Shown in pieces: positions 32,858-44,715 of a stretch of 64,000 nt of DNA. This DNA is from Pseudomonas sp. PDM16 (GTDB lineage: Bacteria; Pseudomonadota; Gammaproteobacteria; Pseudomonadales; Pseudomonadaceae): positions 372,001 through 436,000 of the forward strand of contig NZ_JACVAM010000003.1 of assembly GCF_014851865.1 (NCBI RefSeq), written 5' to 3'. The notes beneath the pieces were generated by a model that saw only the letters and a list, made by a program, of their open reading frames with translations, was not told where the DNA came from and made no database searches. A program made the translations under genes and the position numbers. Each line of letters opens with the position of its first letter. Position 1 is the first letter of the stretch.

Positions 32858-33319
32858 TTACTGCGCCGCCCAGGGCAGGATCGGAATGGCCGTCACCGCA
32901 TTCTGCGGACTACCCTCGATCACCCGATCGCTGTACACCAGATAAACCAGGGTATTGCGCCTCTCATCGAAGAAACGCACCACCTGCATGGTCTTGAAGA
33001 CCAGCGAAGTGCGCTCCTTGAACACCTCCTCGCCATCCTTCAGCTTACCAGTGAAGCGGATAGGCCCGACCTGGCGACAGGCGATGGACGCCTCGGCACG
33101 ATCCTCGGCCAGACCCAGGCCACCCTTGACCCCACCCGTCTTCGCGCGCGACAGATAGCAGGTCACACCCTCCACCCTCGGATCATCGAAGGCCTCGACC
33201 ACGATCTTGTCGTTCGGCCCCACCCACTTGAACACAGTGGAAACCTCACCGATCTCCTCCGCCTGCACCACCAGTGGCAGCACCAGACACGCAACCAGCA
33301 ATCCCTTCGCAATGCGCAT
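32858..33319 (-). CDS. creA: CreA family secreted protein
   Basis: This 153-residue protein has a signal peptide ([20 protein letters not shown]) and the conserved CreA body ([43 protein letters not shown]), with two cysteines that may form a disulfide. It would be periplasmic. The biochemical function of CreA is not known. It follows proB by 11 bases and may be co-transcribed with it. Family membership is firm; the use of the symbol creA follows the family name. Confidence 0.88.
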   Translation of the reverse strand: MRIAKGLLVACLVLPLVVQAEEIGEVSTVFKWVGPNDKIVVEAFDDPRVEGVTCYLSRAKTGGVKGGLGLAEDRAEASIACRQVGPIRFTGKLKDGEEVFKERTSLVFKTMQVVRFFDERRNTLVYLVYSDRVIEGSPQNAVTAIPILPWAAQ

Positions 33320-33330
33320 CGCGCGCCCCC

Positions 33331-34449
33331 TCAGACCAGAATCAGATTGTCCCGATGCACCAGCTCCGGCTCGTCGACATAACCCAGCAGCTTCTCGATG
33401 GCGTCGGACGGCCGACCAACGATCTTCTGCGCCTCCAGAGCACTGTAGTTGGCCAGACCGCGAGCGATCTCACGCCCATCCGGACCGACGCAGACCACCA
33501 TCTCGCCACGCCGGAAACTGCCCTGCACCTCGCGCACCCCAACCGGAAGCAGGCTCTTGTGATCGACAACCAGCGCCTTAACCGCCCCCGCATCCAGCAC
33601 CAGCGTGCCGCGAGTCTGCAGATGCCCCGCCAACCACTGCTTGCGCGCCGCCAACATGCCGCGCTCAGGCGCCAGCAGAGTACCCAGACGCTCGCCCACC
33701 TTGAGGCGATCCAGCACGCGCTCGATACGCCCACCAACGATCACGGTATGCGCACCGGAACGCGCCGCCAGGCGCGCCGCGCGCAGCTTGGTCTGCATGC
33801 CGCCGCGCCCCAAAGCACCGCCAGTGCCACCCGCCACCGCATCCAGAGAAGGATCGTCAGCGCGCGCCTCGAAGATCAGCTGCGCATCGGGATTGTGCCG
33901 CGGGTCAGCATCAAACATGCCGTCACGATCTGTGAGGATAACCAGTAGATCGGCTTCCACCAGATTGGCCACCAGAGCAGCCAGGGTGTCGTTGTCACCG
34001 AAGCGAATCTCATCAGTGACGACGGTATCGTTCTCGTTGATCACCGGCACCACGCCCAGATCAACCAAAGTACGCAGAGTGCTGCGAGCATTCAGGTAGC
34101 GCTTGCGATCAGACAGATCATCGTGAGTCAGCAATACCTGAGCAGTGTGCTTGCCATGCTCGGCAAAGCTGGACTCCCAGGCCTGCACCAGCACCATCTG
34201 ACCGATGGCCGCCGCCGCCTGCAACTCATGCATCGCGCTCGGCCTGGCCGACCAACCCAGGCGACTCATACCCGCCGCCACCGCACCGGACGACACCAGC
34301 ACCAACTCAACGCCCGCCTCGCGCAGGGCCACCATCTGCTCGACCCACACAGCCATGGCGGAACGATCCAGCCCACGCCCGTCGGCGGTCAGCAGCGCAC
34401 TACCGATCTTCACTACCCAGCGCTGCGCGCCGGTCACCTTGTCCCGCAT
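33331..34449 (-). CDS. proB: Glutamate 5-kinase ProB
   Basis: This 372-residue enzyme phosphorylates glutamate in the first step of proline synthesis. The amino-acid kinase domain starts with [11 protein letters not shown] and has [17 protein letters not shown] and [15 protein letters not shown]; a C-terminal PUA domain follows (about residues 275-365). It lies downstream of obg, the common Pseudomonas order rplU-rpmA-obg-proB. Confidence 0.97.
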   Translation of the reverse strand: MRDKVTGAQRWVVKIGSALLTADGRGLDRSAMAVWVEQMVALREAGVELVLVSSGAVAAGMSRLGWSARPSAMHELQAAAAIGQMVLVQAWESSFAEHGKHTAQVLLTHDDLSDRKRYLNARSTLRTLVDLGVVPVINENDTVVTDEIRFGDNDTLAALVANLVEADLLVILTDRDGMFDADPRHNPDAQLIFEARADDPSLDAVAGGTGGALGRGGMQTKLRAARLAARSGAHTVIVGGRIERVLDRLKVGERLGTLLAPERGMLAARKQWLAGHLQTRGTLVLDAGAVKALVVDHKSLLPVGVREVQGSFRRGEMVVCVGPDGREIARGLANYSALEAQKIVGRPSDAIEKLLGYVDEPELVHRDNLILV

Positions 34450-34480
34450 GATGCCCTCTACCCCAAGCCAGTCAGCACAA

Positions 34481-34498
34481 CGCCGCTATAAAGCGGCG
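34481..34498. other. Small hairpin between obg and proB
   Basis: CGCCGCT (34481-34487) pairs with AGCGGCG (34492-34498) around ATAA. There is no T run, so it is more likely an attenuating or RNA-stability hairpin in the obg-proB transcript than a full terminator. Confidence 0.4.
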
Positions 34499-34515
34499 CT
34501 GCACGATACCTATTG

Positions 34516-36104
<1,589 letters not shown>

Positions 36105-36128
36105 GAGTCATAGCCTCCTAAAAAGGGA

Positions 36129-36440
36129 TCAGGCCTGGATGCCGGTGATCTTGATTTCGGTGAACCACTGACGGTGGCCCTGACGCTTCATGTGGTGCTT
36201 ACGACGGCGGAACTTGATGATGGTCACTTTGTCGTGACGGCCTTGGGAGACCACTTCAGCGACAACCTTGGCACCATCGACCACCGGAGCGCCGATTTTC
36301 ACGTCGTCACCGTTGCCAACCAGCAGAACGCGGTCGAAAGTCACGGATTCGCCGGTAGCGATTTCCAGCTTCTCGACCTTGAGGAATTCGCCTTCGGCGA
36401 CTTTGTACTGCTTGCCACCGGTAACAATTACTGCGTACAT
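36129..36440 (-). CDS. rplU: 50S ribosomal protein L21
   Basis: This 103-residue ribosomal protein begins [20 protein letters not shown] and ends in the basic [16 protein letters not shown] region, both typical of L21. The start at 36440 has a GGAGAAA ribosome site; in-frame upstream ATGs are within the leader and not conserved. It is first in the rplU-rpmA operon. Confidence 0.98.
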   Translation of the reverse strand: MYAVIVTGGKQYKVAEGEFLKVEKLEIATGESVTFDRVLLVGNGDDVKIGAPVVDGAKVVAEVVSQGRHDKVTIIKFRRRKHHMKRQGHRQWFTEIKITGIQA

Positions 36441-36575
36441 GGATTTTTCTCCGTTAAACCTGCTCACCCGACTCTTTATAGGAAGAGTTATTGGCCGGCA
36501 TGGCTGCATGGAGCCGGAACTGACGCCATGCAATTGCGTAAGGCAGGGAGTGCCCATAAGAAGTTTGGGGCCGCG

Positions 36576-36604
36576 ATTGTACGGAAAGGCAACCCCCGAG
36601 GCAA
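36576..36604 (-). promoter_or_regulatory. Sigma-70 promoter of rplU-rpmA
   Basis: On the minus strand, TTGCCT (36604-36599) and TACAAT (36581-36576) are spaced by 17 bases. The transcript would carry a leader of about 130 bases before rplU. The 304-base gap 36441-36744 holds only this promoter and the divergent ispB promoter. Confidence 0.6.
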
Positions 36605-36622
36605 GCCCCGCCGGCCCTTGCC

Positions 36623-36651
36623 TTGACAGCCCCCAACCCGGCCCCTAGCAT
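36623..36651 (+). promoter_or_regulatory. Sigma-70 promoter of ispB
   Basis: TTGACA (36623-36628) and TAGCAT (36646-36651) are spaced by 17 bases, about 94 bases before the ispB ATG. The two divergent promoters are almost back to back. Confidence 0.6.
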
Positions 36652-36744
36652 GCCGCGCAGCTAGGTCTGGCCCTGCCCGACCCGCCATTTCGCCGCCCTC
36701 CGCCCTGCGAGGCTGCCGGCCCCGTCCAGGAGCTCCCGTCACCG

Positions 36745-37713
36745 ATGCAACCCCAGGTCTTCCAAAGCGTGGTCGCAGACGATTTCACCGCCGTCGACAG
36801 CATCATCCGCCAGCAGCTGAAATCCCACGTACCCCTGGTAGAGAAGATCGGTGACTACATCATCTCCGCTGGCGGCAAACGCCTACGCCCGCTGCTGGTC
36901 CTGCTCAGCGGCAAAGCTCTGGGTTATCAGGCCGACGACCTGCGCCTGCTGGCTGCCACCATCGAGTTCCTGCACACCGCCACTCTGCTGCATGACGACG
37001 TGGTGGACATGTCCGGCATGCGCCGCGGCCGTGCCACCGCCAACGCCCAGTGGGGCAATGCGCCGAGCGTGCTGGTAGGCGACTTCCTCTATTCCCGCTC
37101 GTTCGAGATGATGGTCGAGCTTGGCTCCATGCCGGTAATGCGCATTCTCTCGCGTGCCACCCGGGTGATCGCCGAAGGCGAGGTGCTGCAGCTGTCCAAG
37201 GTACGCGACGCCAGCACCACGGAAGAGACCTACATGGAGGTCATCCGCGGCAAGACCGCCATGCTGTTCGAGGCGTCCACCCACAGCGCCGCAGCGCTAG
37301 CCGGCAGTTCCGAAACGCAGAGCGAAGCCCTTCGTCACTTCGGCGACCATCTGGGCATCGCCTTCCAGCTGGTGGATGATTTGCTCGACTATCAGGGTGA
37401 CGCCACCACTCTCGGCAAGAACGTCGGCGACGACCTGGCCGAAGGCAAGCCGACCCTGCCACTGATCTACACCATGCGCGAAGGCAATGCCGAACAGGCT
37501 GCCTTGGTCCGTACTGCGATCCAGAAAGGCGGCATCGAGGATCTGGAAAGCATTCGCACCGCCGTGCAGGCCTCGGGCTCGCTGGACTACACCGCCAAAC
37601 TGGCCCGCGAACATGCCGAGAAGGCCATCACCTGTCTCGATGCCCTGCCGGACAACACCTACCGCGACGCACTGATCGAACTGAGCCGTTTCGCAGTAGC
37701 CCGCACCCACTGA
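36745..37713 (+). CDS. ispB: Polyprenyl (octaprenyl/nonaprenyl) diphosphate synthase IspB
   Basis: This 322-residue trans-prenyltransferase makes the side chain of ubiquinone. The two Asp-rich motifs are LLHDDVVDMSGMRRG (first, substrate-binding) and QLVDDLLDYQG (second). Chain length cannot be read directly; Pseudomonas usually makes ubiquinone-9, which would need a nonaprenyl product. It is divergent from rplU, a conserved arrangement in gamma-proteobacteria. Confidence 0.96.
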   Translation: MQPQVFQSVVADDFTAVDSIIRQQLKSHVPLVEKIGDYIISAGGKRLRPLLVLLSGKALGYQADDLRLLAATIEFLHTATLLHDDVVDMSGMRRGRATANAQWGNAPSVLVGDFLYSRSFEMMVELGSMPVMRILSRATRVIAEGEVLQLSKVRDASTTEETYMEVIRGKTAMLFEASTHSAAALAGSSETQSEALRHFGDHLGIAFQLVDDLLDYQGDATTLGKNVGDDLAEGKPTLPLIYTMREGNAEQAALVRTAIQKGGIEDLESIRTAVQASGSLDYTAKLAREHAEKAITCLDALPDNTYRDALIELSRFAVARTH

Positions 37714-37733
37714 GAAAACCGCTCAAACAAAAG

Positions 37734-37756
37734 CCCGTCCCTGTGACGGGTTTTTT
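37734..37756 (+). terminator. Rho-independent terminator of ispB
   Basis: Stem CCCGTC (37734-37739) and GACGGG (37745-37750) followed by six T residues, 20 bases after the ispB stop. Confidence 0.88.
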
Positions 37757-37794
37757 ATTGCCCGACAAAAGGCACGATTGAGGCTTGCTATTTT

Positions 37795-37813
37795 GATAAT
37801 AGGAATTATTCTC
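37795..37813 (+). promoter_or_regulatory. Fur-box-like operator before the PA4570-like gene
   Basis: GATAATAGGAATTATTCTC at 37795-37813 matches 14 of 19 positions of the consensus Fur box (GATAATGATAATCATTATC). It lies 34 bases before the start of the small gene, where a repressor would block transcription under iron-replete conditions. Confidence 0.6.
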
Positions 37814-37846
37814 ATATTCATCAAATGGACGACACGGAGATGAGCC

Positions 37847-38089
37847 ATGACCTATCTGATCGACGCCTGGCTGGATCGCCCACACCCCTACCTGCGCATC
37901 CTCAATCGCGAAACAGGCGAAGTGTGTGCCGTACTGGAAGAGGAAGCCATCGGTGAACTACGGGATCAGGGTGATCTCGATCTCGCCAGCCTCAGCTCAT
38001 GTGAGCCAGGGGTACTGAAAGAACTGGTGCGAGGCCTGTTTCTGTTCTGCTATGCCCGGGCGCTGAGGCCGCAGGGCGAACTGCACTGA
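37847..38089 (+). CDS. Small conserved protein (PA4570-like), probably iron-regulated
   Basis: This 80-residue protein begins MTYLIDAWLDRPHPYLRILN and has no signal peptide, membrane segment or known domain that I recognise. Position directly after ispB and before the FKBP gene corresponds to PA4570 of P. aeruginosa. CGGAG lies seven bases before the ATG. A Fur-box-like sequence overlaps the expected promoter, so the gene may be induced by iron starvation. Function is unknown. Confidence 0.75.
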   Translation: MTYLIDAWLDRPHPYLRILNRETGEVCAVLEEEAIGELRDQGDLDLASLSSCEPGVLKELVRGLFLFCYARALRPQGELH

Positions 38090-38228
38090 GCAGCGCTCGA
38101 CGAGGGCGGCCAATGTCGGTCAGCCTCGTCGGCCAGCCCGACGCCAGGGAAGGCGCCGGGAGACATGCGGAGCGATGACGCACCGCAGGTGCCCGGACCA
38201 GTTAGGATGACCAGCCGGGCATCACCTC

Positions 38229-38846
38229 TTACAGGATGTCGAGCAGCTCGACGTCGAACACCAGTACGCTGTGCGGCGGGATGCTGCCGGCAGCCTGGCC
38301 GCCATAGGCCAGCTCGCTCGGCACATGCAGGCGCCACTTGCTGCCGGTATTCATCAGTTGCAGAGCCTCGACCCAGCCGGCAATCACACCGCCCACCGGG
38401 AATTCGGCCGGCTGGCCACGCTCGTAGGAACTGTCGAACACGGTGCCGTCGATCAGGGTGCCGTGGTAGTGAGTACGTACGTGGTCTTCGCGGGACGGTT
38501 TGGCGCCCTCACCCGCCACCAGCACTTCGTACTGCAGGCCGGACTCGAGCACGGTCACGCCTTCGCGCTTGGCATTCTCGACCAGATACTCACGGCCTGC
38601 GCCAGCAGCCGCTTCGGCCTTGGCAGCTGCTTCGGCCTGCATGATTTCGCGGATGGCACGGAAGGCCGTGTTCAGGTCTTCCGGAGCGACGCGGCTTGGC
38701 TGATTGGCGAAGGCGTCACGCAAGCCAGCGACCACGGCGTCCAGGCTCACGCCAGGCGGCGGGTTGTCGCGCAGTTGGTCGCCCAGTTGGCGGCCGATGC
38801 CGTAGCTGACGCGCGTTTCGTCGGTGGACAGGTTGAGTTCGGACAT
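38229..38846 (-). CDS. fklB: FKBP-type peptidyl-prolyl cis-trans isomerase (FklB)
   Basis: This 205-residue protein has an N-terminal dimerisation domain (VSYGIGRQLGDQLRDNPPPG) with an alanine-rich helix, then a C-terminal FKBP domain (VRTHYHGTLIDGTVFDSSYERGQPAEFPVGGVIAGW and PSELAYG). It lacks a signal peptide and should be cytoplasmic, as for E. coli FklB (FKBP22). The ATG at 38846 gives the typical length; a longer frame to 38942 has no conserved residues. Confidence 0.92.
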   Translation of the reverse strand: MSELNLSTDETRVSYGIGRQLGDQLRDNPPPGVSLDAVVAGLRDAFANQPSRVAPEDLNTAFRAIREIMQAEAAAKAEAAAGAGREYLVENAKREGVTVLESGLQYEVLVAGEGAKPSREDHVRTHYHGTLIDGTVFDSSYERGQPAEFPVGGVIAGWVEALQLMNTGSKWRLHVPSELAYGGQAAGSIPPHSVLVFDVELLDIL

Positions 38847-38944
38847 GGCCGGGCTCCACGTTAGGGGTCGAAAAAGGGCGGCCAGACTAGCACAAGCTGC
38901 CTCGCGGCGAGACGGAGCCAGACGCACGCAAATCCAGCACACAG

Positions 38945-38974
38945 AAAAAGCCCGGCCACCTCGCGGTGCCGGGC
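38945..38974 (-). terminator. Terminator of the UPF0114 gene
   Basis: Stem GCCCGGC (38950-38956) with GCCGGGC (38968-38974), reinforced by ACC/GGT inside, followed on the minus strand by five T residues. It lies 21 bases beyond the stop of the minus-strand membrane-protein gene. Confidence 0.8.
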
Positions 38975-38994
38975 TCGGTTTACTCAGGTGCGGA

Positions 38995-39486
38995 TCAATC
39001 GTGCTTGGTCAACTTGTCCAGGTAACCCATGGCGAATGCCGACACGACGAAGGTCATGTGGATGATCACGTACCACTTGAGGTGCTCGGGGTCATGGTTC
39101 TTGGCATCCATGAAAACCCGGAGCAGATGAATCGAAGAGATCGCCACGATCGATGCGGCCACCTTCATCTTCAGTGAGCTGGAATCCATCTTGCCCAACC
39201 AGCTGAGCTTTTCCTTGCTCTCGTCGATGTCCAGCTGAGACACGAAATTCTCGTAGCCGGAAATCATCACCATCACCAGCAGGCCACCCACCAGCGCCAT
39301 GTCGATCAACGACAGCAACACCAGAATCAGGTCGGCCTCGGCCATGGCAAACACATTCGGCAGGATATGAAAGACTTCCTGGAAGAACTTCAGCGCGAGA
39401 GCCAGAAGCCCCAGCGAGAGGCCGAAATAGATAGGCGCCAAAAGCCAGCGCGAGGCGTACATCGCATTTTCGATAAAGCGTTCCAT
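38995..39486 (-). CDS. UPF0114 (YqhA) family inner-membrane protein
   Basis: This 163-residue protein has about four membrane helices ([40 protein letters not shown], and two near the C terminus) with a cytoplasmic-like charged loop ([20 protein letters not shown]). It belongs to the UPF0114/YqhA family (PA4574-like). Function is not established. A DnaA-box-like element lies 85-115 bases before its start. Confidence 0.85.
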   Translation of the reverse strand: MERFIENAMYASRWLLAPIYFGLSLGLLALALKFFQEVFHILPNVFAMAEADLILVLLSLIDMALVGGLLVMVMISGYENFVSQLDIDESKEKLSWLGKMDSSSLKMKVAASIVAISSIHLLRVFMDAKNHDPEHLKWYVIIHMTFVVSAFAMGYLDKLTKHD

Positions 39487-39570
39487 GTTGTCTCGTCTGA
39501 GTAGAGGGAAAACAGGTCGCGAGTATACTCAGCCGACCATGACGGGCAAGGCGGCAAGCGTTGCCGAGTT

Positions 39571-39601
39571 TTATCCCCGCTTACTGTGGATAACCTTGTG
39601 G
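39571..39601. repeat. DnaA-box-like element, copy 1
   Basis: TTATCCCCGC (39571-39580), four bases, then TGTGGATAAC (39585-39594) and TTGTGG. TGTGGATAA equals the DnaA-box consensus in inverse orientation, and TTATCCCCG is a near-match, so the pair is an inverted duplex. A second copy with the same spacing lies 520 bases away at 40091. Confidence 0.6.
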
Positions 39602-39681
39602 GCAGACACGGGAAGGATGTCTGCACGCCCAGCGCAACGGGAGGCAGCTTCAGATTGGGCAAAAAGCGTTCAGCAGCTCGA

Positions 39682-40023
39682 TCAGCTTTCCGGGCGGAAC
39701 TGATAGTCACCGAGATGACGACACCGCTCGCCATTGAGCTTGCGCAGCTCGGCCTGCAGGTGCAGGCACCAGATCATCGGCTCTTCGCAGGGCTCATAGC
39801 CCTGAACCGCGAGGCACTGGGCAATCGAATCGAGCACCTCCTCAGCCACGAAAGGCCCGTGGAATGGGCCTTGCGCCTTGATCGCCGACGGCTGCCCTCC
39901 CGTCATACCCGCCGCACACAGCAGCGTCCACAGACCGCGCTCGCCAGCCAGCGGACGAATCTCACACTCGATACGGGTGGTCAGGCCAAGGCACTGACGG
40001 GTGAGACAGAGGCTGCGCGACAT
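39682..40023 (-). CDS. Small conserved Pseudomonas protein (PA4575-like)
   Basis: This 113-residue protein begins MSRSLCLTRQCLGLTTRIEC and has seven cysteines and no signal peptide or membrane segment. I recognise it only by position and pattern as the PA4575-like protein between the UPF0114 gene and the Lon-like protease. The ATG at 40023 is preferred; an in-frame extension to 40104 enters the DnaA-box-like element. Function is unknown. Confidence 0.7.
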   Translation of the reverse strand: MSRSLCLTRQCLGLTTRIECEIRPLAGERGLWTLLCAAGMTGGQPSAIKAQGPFHGPFVAEEVLDSIAQCLAVQGYEPCEEPMIWCLHLQAELRKLNGERCRHLGDYQFRPES

Positions 40024-40090
40024 GGCGGCGATCCTCGCGAGGTCTGGCTTGCAGCCTACACCTCGATACGCCGCCACGGGAAGGTAAAAG

Positions 40091-40123
40091 TTATCCCCGC
40101 ACACTGTGGATAACTCTGTGGAT
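40091..40123. repeat. DnaA-box-like element, copy 2
   Basis: TTATCCCCGC (40091-40100), four bases, TGTGGATAAC (40105-40114), and a further TGTGGAT at 40117-40123. It differs from copy 1 in only two of the first 24 positions. It lies 68 bases before the PA4575-like gene, a position equivalent to that of copy 1 before the UPF0114 gene. Confidence 0.6.
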
Positions 40124-40212
40124 GGAGCGGGGGAAAAGCCGTTCCGGTGAGACCCGCTGCGGGCCCCACCGATGTGGGCAATGACTGACCAGTTGTCGCC
40201 CTGCCGACCCCA

Positions 40213-42663
40213 TCACTCCTTGGACGGTTTCGCCACCGGCTTGGCGCGGGTTTTCGCTTCCTTGACCTTCGGCTCTTTGTCCTTCTCATCCTCTTCCATG
40301 CCCATCTCGGCGATGCTGCGCAGGCGCTCGACCACTCGCGCATTCACGCTGCCCTTGGGGAACTGACCCTTGGCATTCGGCGCTCCGGCAGGCTCGCCGA
40401 GCAACAGCGCGAGCGCCTCATCGACATGGCGAACCGCATACACATGGAACTGGCCGTTGCGCACCGCCTGCAGCACACGCTCGTCGAGCATCAGGTTGCT
40501 GACGTTGGAGTGAGGAATGATCACCCCTTGCTCGCCAGTCAGGCCGCGCGCCTCGCAGAGACGGAAGAAGCCCTCGATCTTCTCGTTGACCCCACCGACT
40601 GCCTGCACCTCGCCGAACTGGTTGATCGAACCGGTGATGGCGAAGCACTGCTTGAGCGGCGTGCGTGACAGCGCCGAGATCAGCGTGCAGACCTCGCCCA
40701 GCGATGCGCTATCGCCATCCACATAGCCGTAGGATTGCTCCAAGGCGATGCTGGCAGAAATCTCCAGCGGGAATTCCTGGGCATAACGACTACCGAGGAA
40801 GCCGGTGACGATCATCACCCCCTTGGAGTGAATAGGCTGCCCCAGGCTGACCTCACGCTCGATATCGACGATACCCGAGCCGCCCGGATAGACAGTGGCC
40901 GAGATGCGCGCCGGCACCCCGAAGGCGGAATCACCCACCTCGAGCACGGTCAGCCCGTTGCACTTGCCAACGGCCTCACCGGCGGTATCGATCAGGATGA
41001 TACCGGCCAACATGTCGTCGATGATTCGCGCCGAGACACGCCCAGTACGATCGGACTTGGCTTTCAGCGCCCGCTCGATATGGCCGACATCGGTCACGGC
41101 ATCACTGGCCAACTGACGAACGAAGTCGGCCTCGCTGACCAGCTGGAAAAGGTCACCGATACGCGCCGACAGCCGGCCCTGATGCTCGGCCAGGCGAGCA
41201 CTGTAAGTCGCCAGACGCGCCACGGCAGCAGCCGTCAGCGGCGCCATGCCCTCTTCCGAGGTCCGCGTCTTGAGCAACTGGGCGAACTGTTCAAGGCTGT
41301 CATCGGCAACGGGGATCTCCTCGTCGAAGTCCACCAGCACGCGGAACATCTCCTGGAAGTCGGAATCCAGGTCCTGCAGCGTGTAATAGAGCTGGCGCGA
41401 GCCGATGATGATGACCTTGAGCTGCAGCGGAATCAGCTGCGGGGTCAGGGTCACCGTGGCAATGCGCCCTAGATCGCCGAGCGGCGACTCCATTTTCAGT
41501 TGGCGCGAATGCAGGGCGCGTTTCAGCGCGTCCCAGACGAAGGGCTCGCTGAGCAACTTCTCAGCCTCGACGATCAGATAGCCGCCGTTGGCCCGGTGCA
41601 GTGCACCCGGGCGCAGCTGGCGATAACTGGTGTAGAGCGCCCCCTGGTCGGTGTTGTACTCGATGCGGCCGAATAGGTTGTCATAGGTCGGGTGCGACTC
41701 GAATACCACCGGCGCGCCGCCGTCGGCGTGATGACCGACCACCAGACTGGGGCTGTACTGCTCCTCGAGCATCTCGCGGCGCTGGGCATCCGGCTTGTCG
41801 TCCAGCAACTGGTCGACCACGGTCTTCAGCAGATTGACCTGTACAGCCTGTAGGTAGGCACAGACCCCGGCATTCTCTGCATACTGTTCGCAGAGCGGCG
41901 CCAGCAGCGGCTGCAGGGCCAGGGTGATGGTTTCCTCATTGAGCTGACGCAACTGGTTGCTGGTCTCGCGCTTCCACTGCGGCAGGCTGGCTAGGCCCTC
42001 GTTGAGGCGCTCCTCCAGCTCGGAAATGTCCAGATGAAAGCGCTCGCGCTCGGCCTCGGGCAACTGGGCGAAATCCGCCTCATCCAGCGCCTTGCCATCC
42101 TTCATCGGGGTAAAGGCGATGTTGGCGCTGTCGCGATAGAGCGCTACGTCTTTTTCAAGCGCAAGCTTCTCGATCACATCCAGCGCCTTGTCGTAGCGCT
42201 GATTGAAGACACGATCAATGGCGCTCTTCTTCTGTTGATAGGTCGGCGTCTCGAACACAGCCGGGAAAGTCGCCAACAGGTTGTCGATCAGATGACCGAT
42301 GTCGGCAACGAACGCAGCAGCAGTGCCTGCCGGCAGATCCAATGCCCGTGGCTCGCGCGGTTCGTCGAAATTGTTCACGTACACCCGATCGACCGGCGTG
42401 GCTTGGCGCTTGGCCTCAGCCTTCAGGTAACGCTGCACGAAGGAGAAACGGCCGGTTCCAGGCTCCCCCATCACATACACGTTGTAACCCGGGCGCGGCA
42501 TGGCCACGCCGAACTGCAACGCCTCGACCGCACGCTCCTGGCCAAGCACGCCACGGAAGGGTTCGAGATCATCGGTAGTGGTGAAGTTGAACTGGTCGGG
42601 GGCGCAGGGGCGGGTCAGGGCATCGGGCGCCAGGCGCAGGCTGGCAGCGAAGGATTCAGGCAT
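40213..42663 (-). CDS. Lon-like ATP-dependent protease (LonB/YcbZ type)
   Basis: This 816-residue protein combines an N-terminal helical region, a split AAA+ domain (AAA_32) and a C-terminal Lon S16 protease domain. The catalytic Ser is in YVDGDSASLGEV and the Lys in GGVNEKIEGFF. The N-terminal nucleotide loop is GEPGTGRFS, with Arg-Phe in place of the usual Lys-Thr/Ser; a P-loop of this unusual form is typical of this subfamily. It would be cytoplasmic. The C terminus is lysine-rich (KDKEPKVKEAKTRAKPVAKP). Corresponds to PA4576. Substrates are not known. Confidence 0.9.
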   Translation of the reverse strand: MPESFAASLRLAPDALTRPCAPDQFNFTTTDDLEPFRGVLGQERAVEALQFGVAMPRPGYNVYVMGEPGTGRFSFVQRYLKAEAKRQATPVDRVYVNNFDEPREPRALDLPAGTAAAFVADIGHLIDNLLATFPAVFETPTYQQKKSAIDRVFNQRYDKALDVIEKLALEKDVALYRDSANIAFTPMKDGKALDEADFAQLPEAERERFHLDISELEERLNEGLASLPQWKRETSNQLRQLNEETITLALQPLLAPLCEQYAENAGVCAYLQAVQVNLLKTVVDQLLDDKPDAQRREMLEEQYSPSLVVGHHADGGAPVVFESHPTYDNLFGRIEYNTDQGALYTSYRQLRPGALHRANGGYLIVEAEKLLSEPFVWDALKRALHSRQLKMESPLGDLGRIATVTLTPQLIPLQLKVIIIGSRQLYYTLQDLDSDFQEMFRVLVDFDEEIPVADDSLEQFAQLLKTRTSEEGMAPLTAAAVARLATYSARLAEHQGRLSARIGDLFQLVSEADFVRQLASDAVTDVGHIERALKAKSDRTGRVSARIIDDMLAGIILIDTAGEAVGKCNGLTVLEVGDSAFGVPARISATVYPGGSGIVDIEREVSLGQPIHSKGVMIVTGFLGSRYAQEFPLEISASIALEQSYGYVDGDSASLGEVCTLISALSRTPLKQCFAITGSINQFGEVQAVGGVNEKIEGFFRLCEARGLTGEQGVIIPHSNVSNLMLDERVLQAVRNGQFHVYAVRHVDEALALLLGEPAGAPNAKGQFPKGSVNARVVERLRSIAEMGMEEDEKDKEPKVKEAKTRAKPVAKPSKE

Positions 42664-42884
42664 CGGAAGTCCTTGTCGAAGCGGCTAGGCCGCAAGATGG
42701 AGCCATTCTGGCGCTGCCCCGGCGCCGCTGGCAAGGCAGATCGGCCACGCCTTCCGAGGCCATCCATACAAATTCCAACCGACGACGCCCCATCCGACGA
42801 CACGAGCGGGACAGCAGGTCCGACTCCTGAATATCGCAAAGAATGGAGCATCACCAATTCACTACCCGCAGACCATCGCCCATG

Positions 42885-42907
42885 AAAAAGGCCGCCATCT
42901 GGCGGCC
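42885..42907 (-). terminator. Rho-independent terminator of gdhA
   Basis: Stem GGCCGCC (42890-42896) with GGCGGCC (42901-42907), loop ATCT, followed on the minus strand by five T residues. It lies 18 bases beyond the gdhA stop. The remaining bases between 42664 and 42884 hold nothing recognisable. Confidence 0.88.
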
Positions 42908-42925
42908 ATTCTGCACAGCAAAAGA

Positions 42926-44386
<1,461 letters not shown>

Positions 44387-44715
44387 TTACCCATAAAAAG
44401 TGAGGCCAAAAGCCCCACCTGCATTGCACCATTCTGCCCCTGCAGCCATGGCGCCGTCCGGGTGATGAGCCACACGCTACCGTCCATGTCGAGCGCCACA
44501 AAGGATAAGGGGGTGATCGACGAGATCACCATGGCCTACAGGGACATCGACGTGGTGATAGTGGCTCGCCGCGACCTGGCCTGCGCCAGGTGGTATGCGA
44601 AAAGGGTTGAGACAATATGCAGGGACGGGATCAGCCCCTCGTTACGCGACTCCGCACGTACCTGCCCCATACCCAGCACATGTGATACATCCCTCACACG
44701 CCAGATACGAGAAGA

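Noticed and set aside
36488..36742. Possible small gene in the rplU-ispB gap
   Set aside because: The gap is better explained by two divergent promoters and an L21 leader; the short frame is composed of Gly, Arg and Ala codons only because of GC content.
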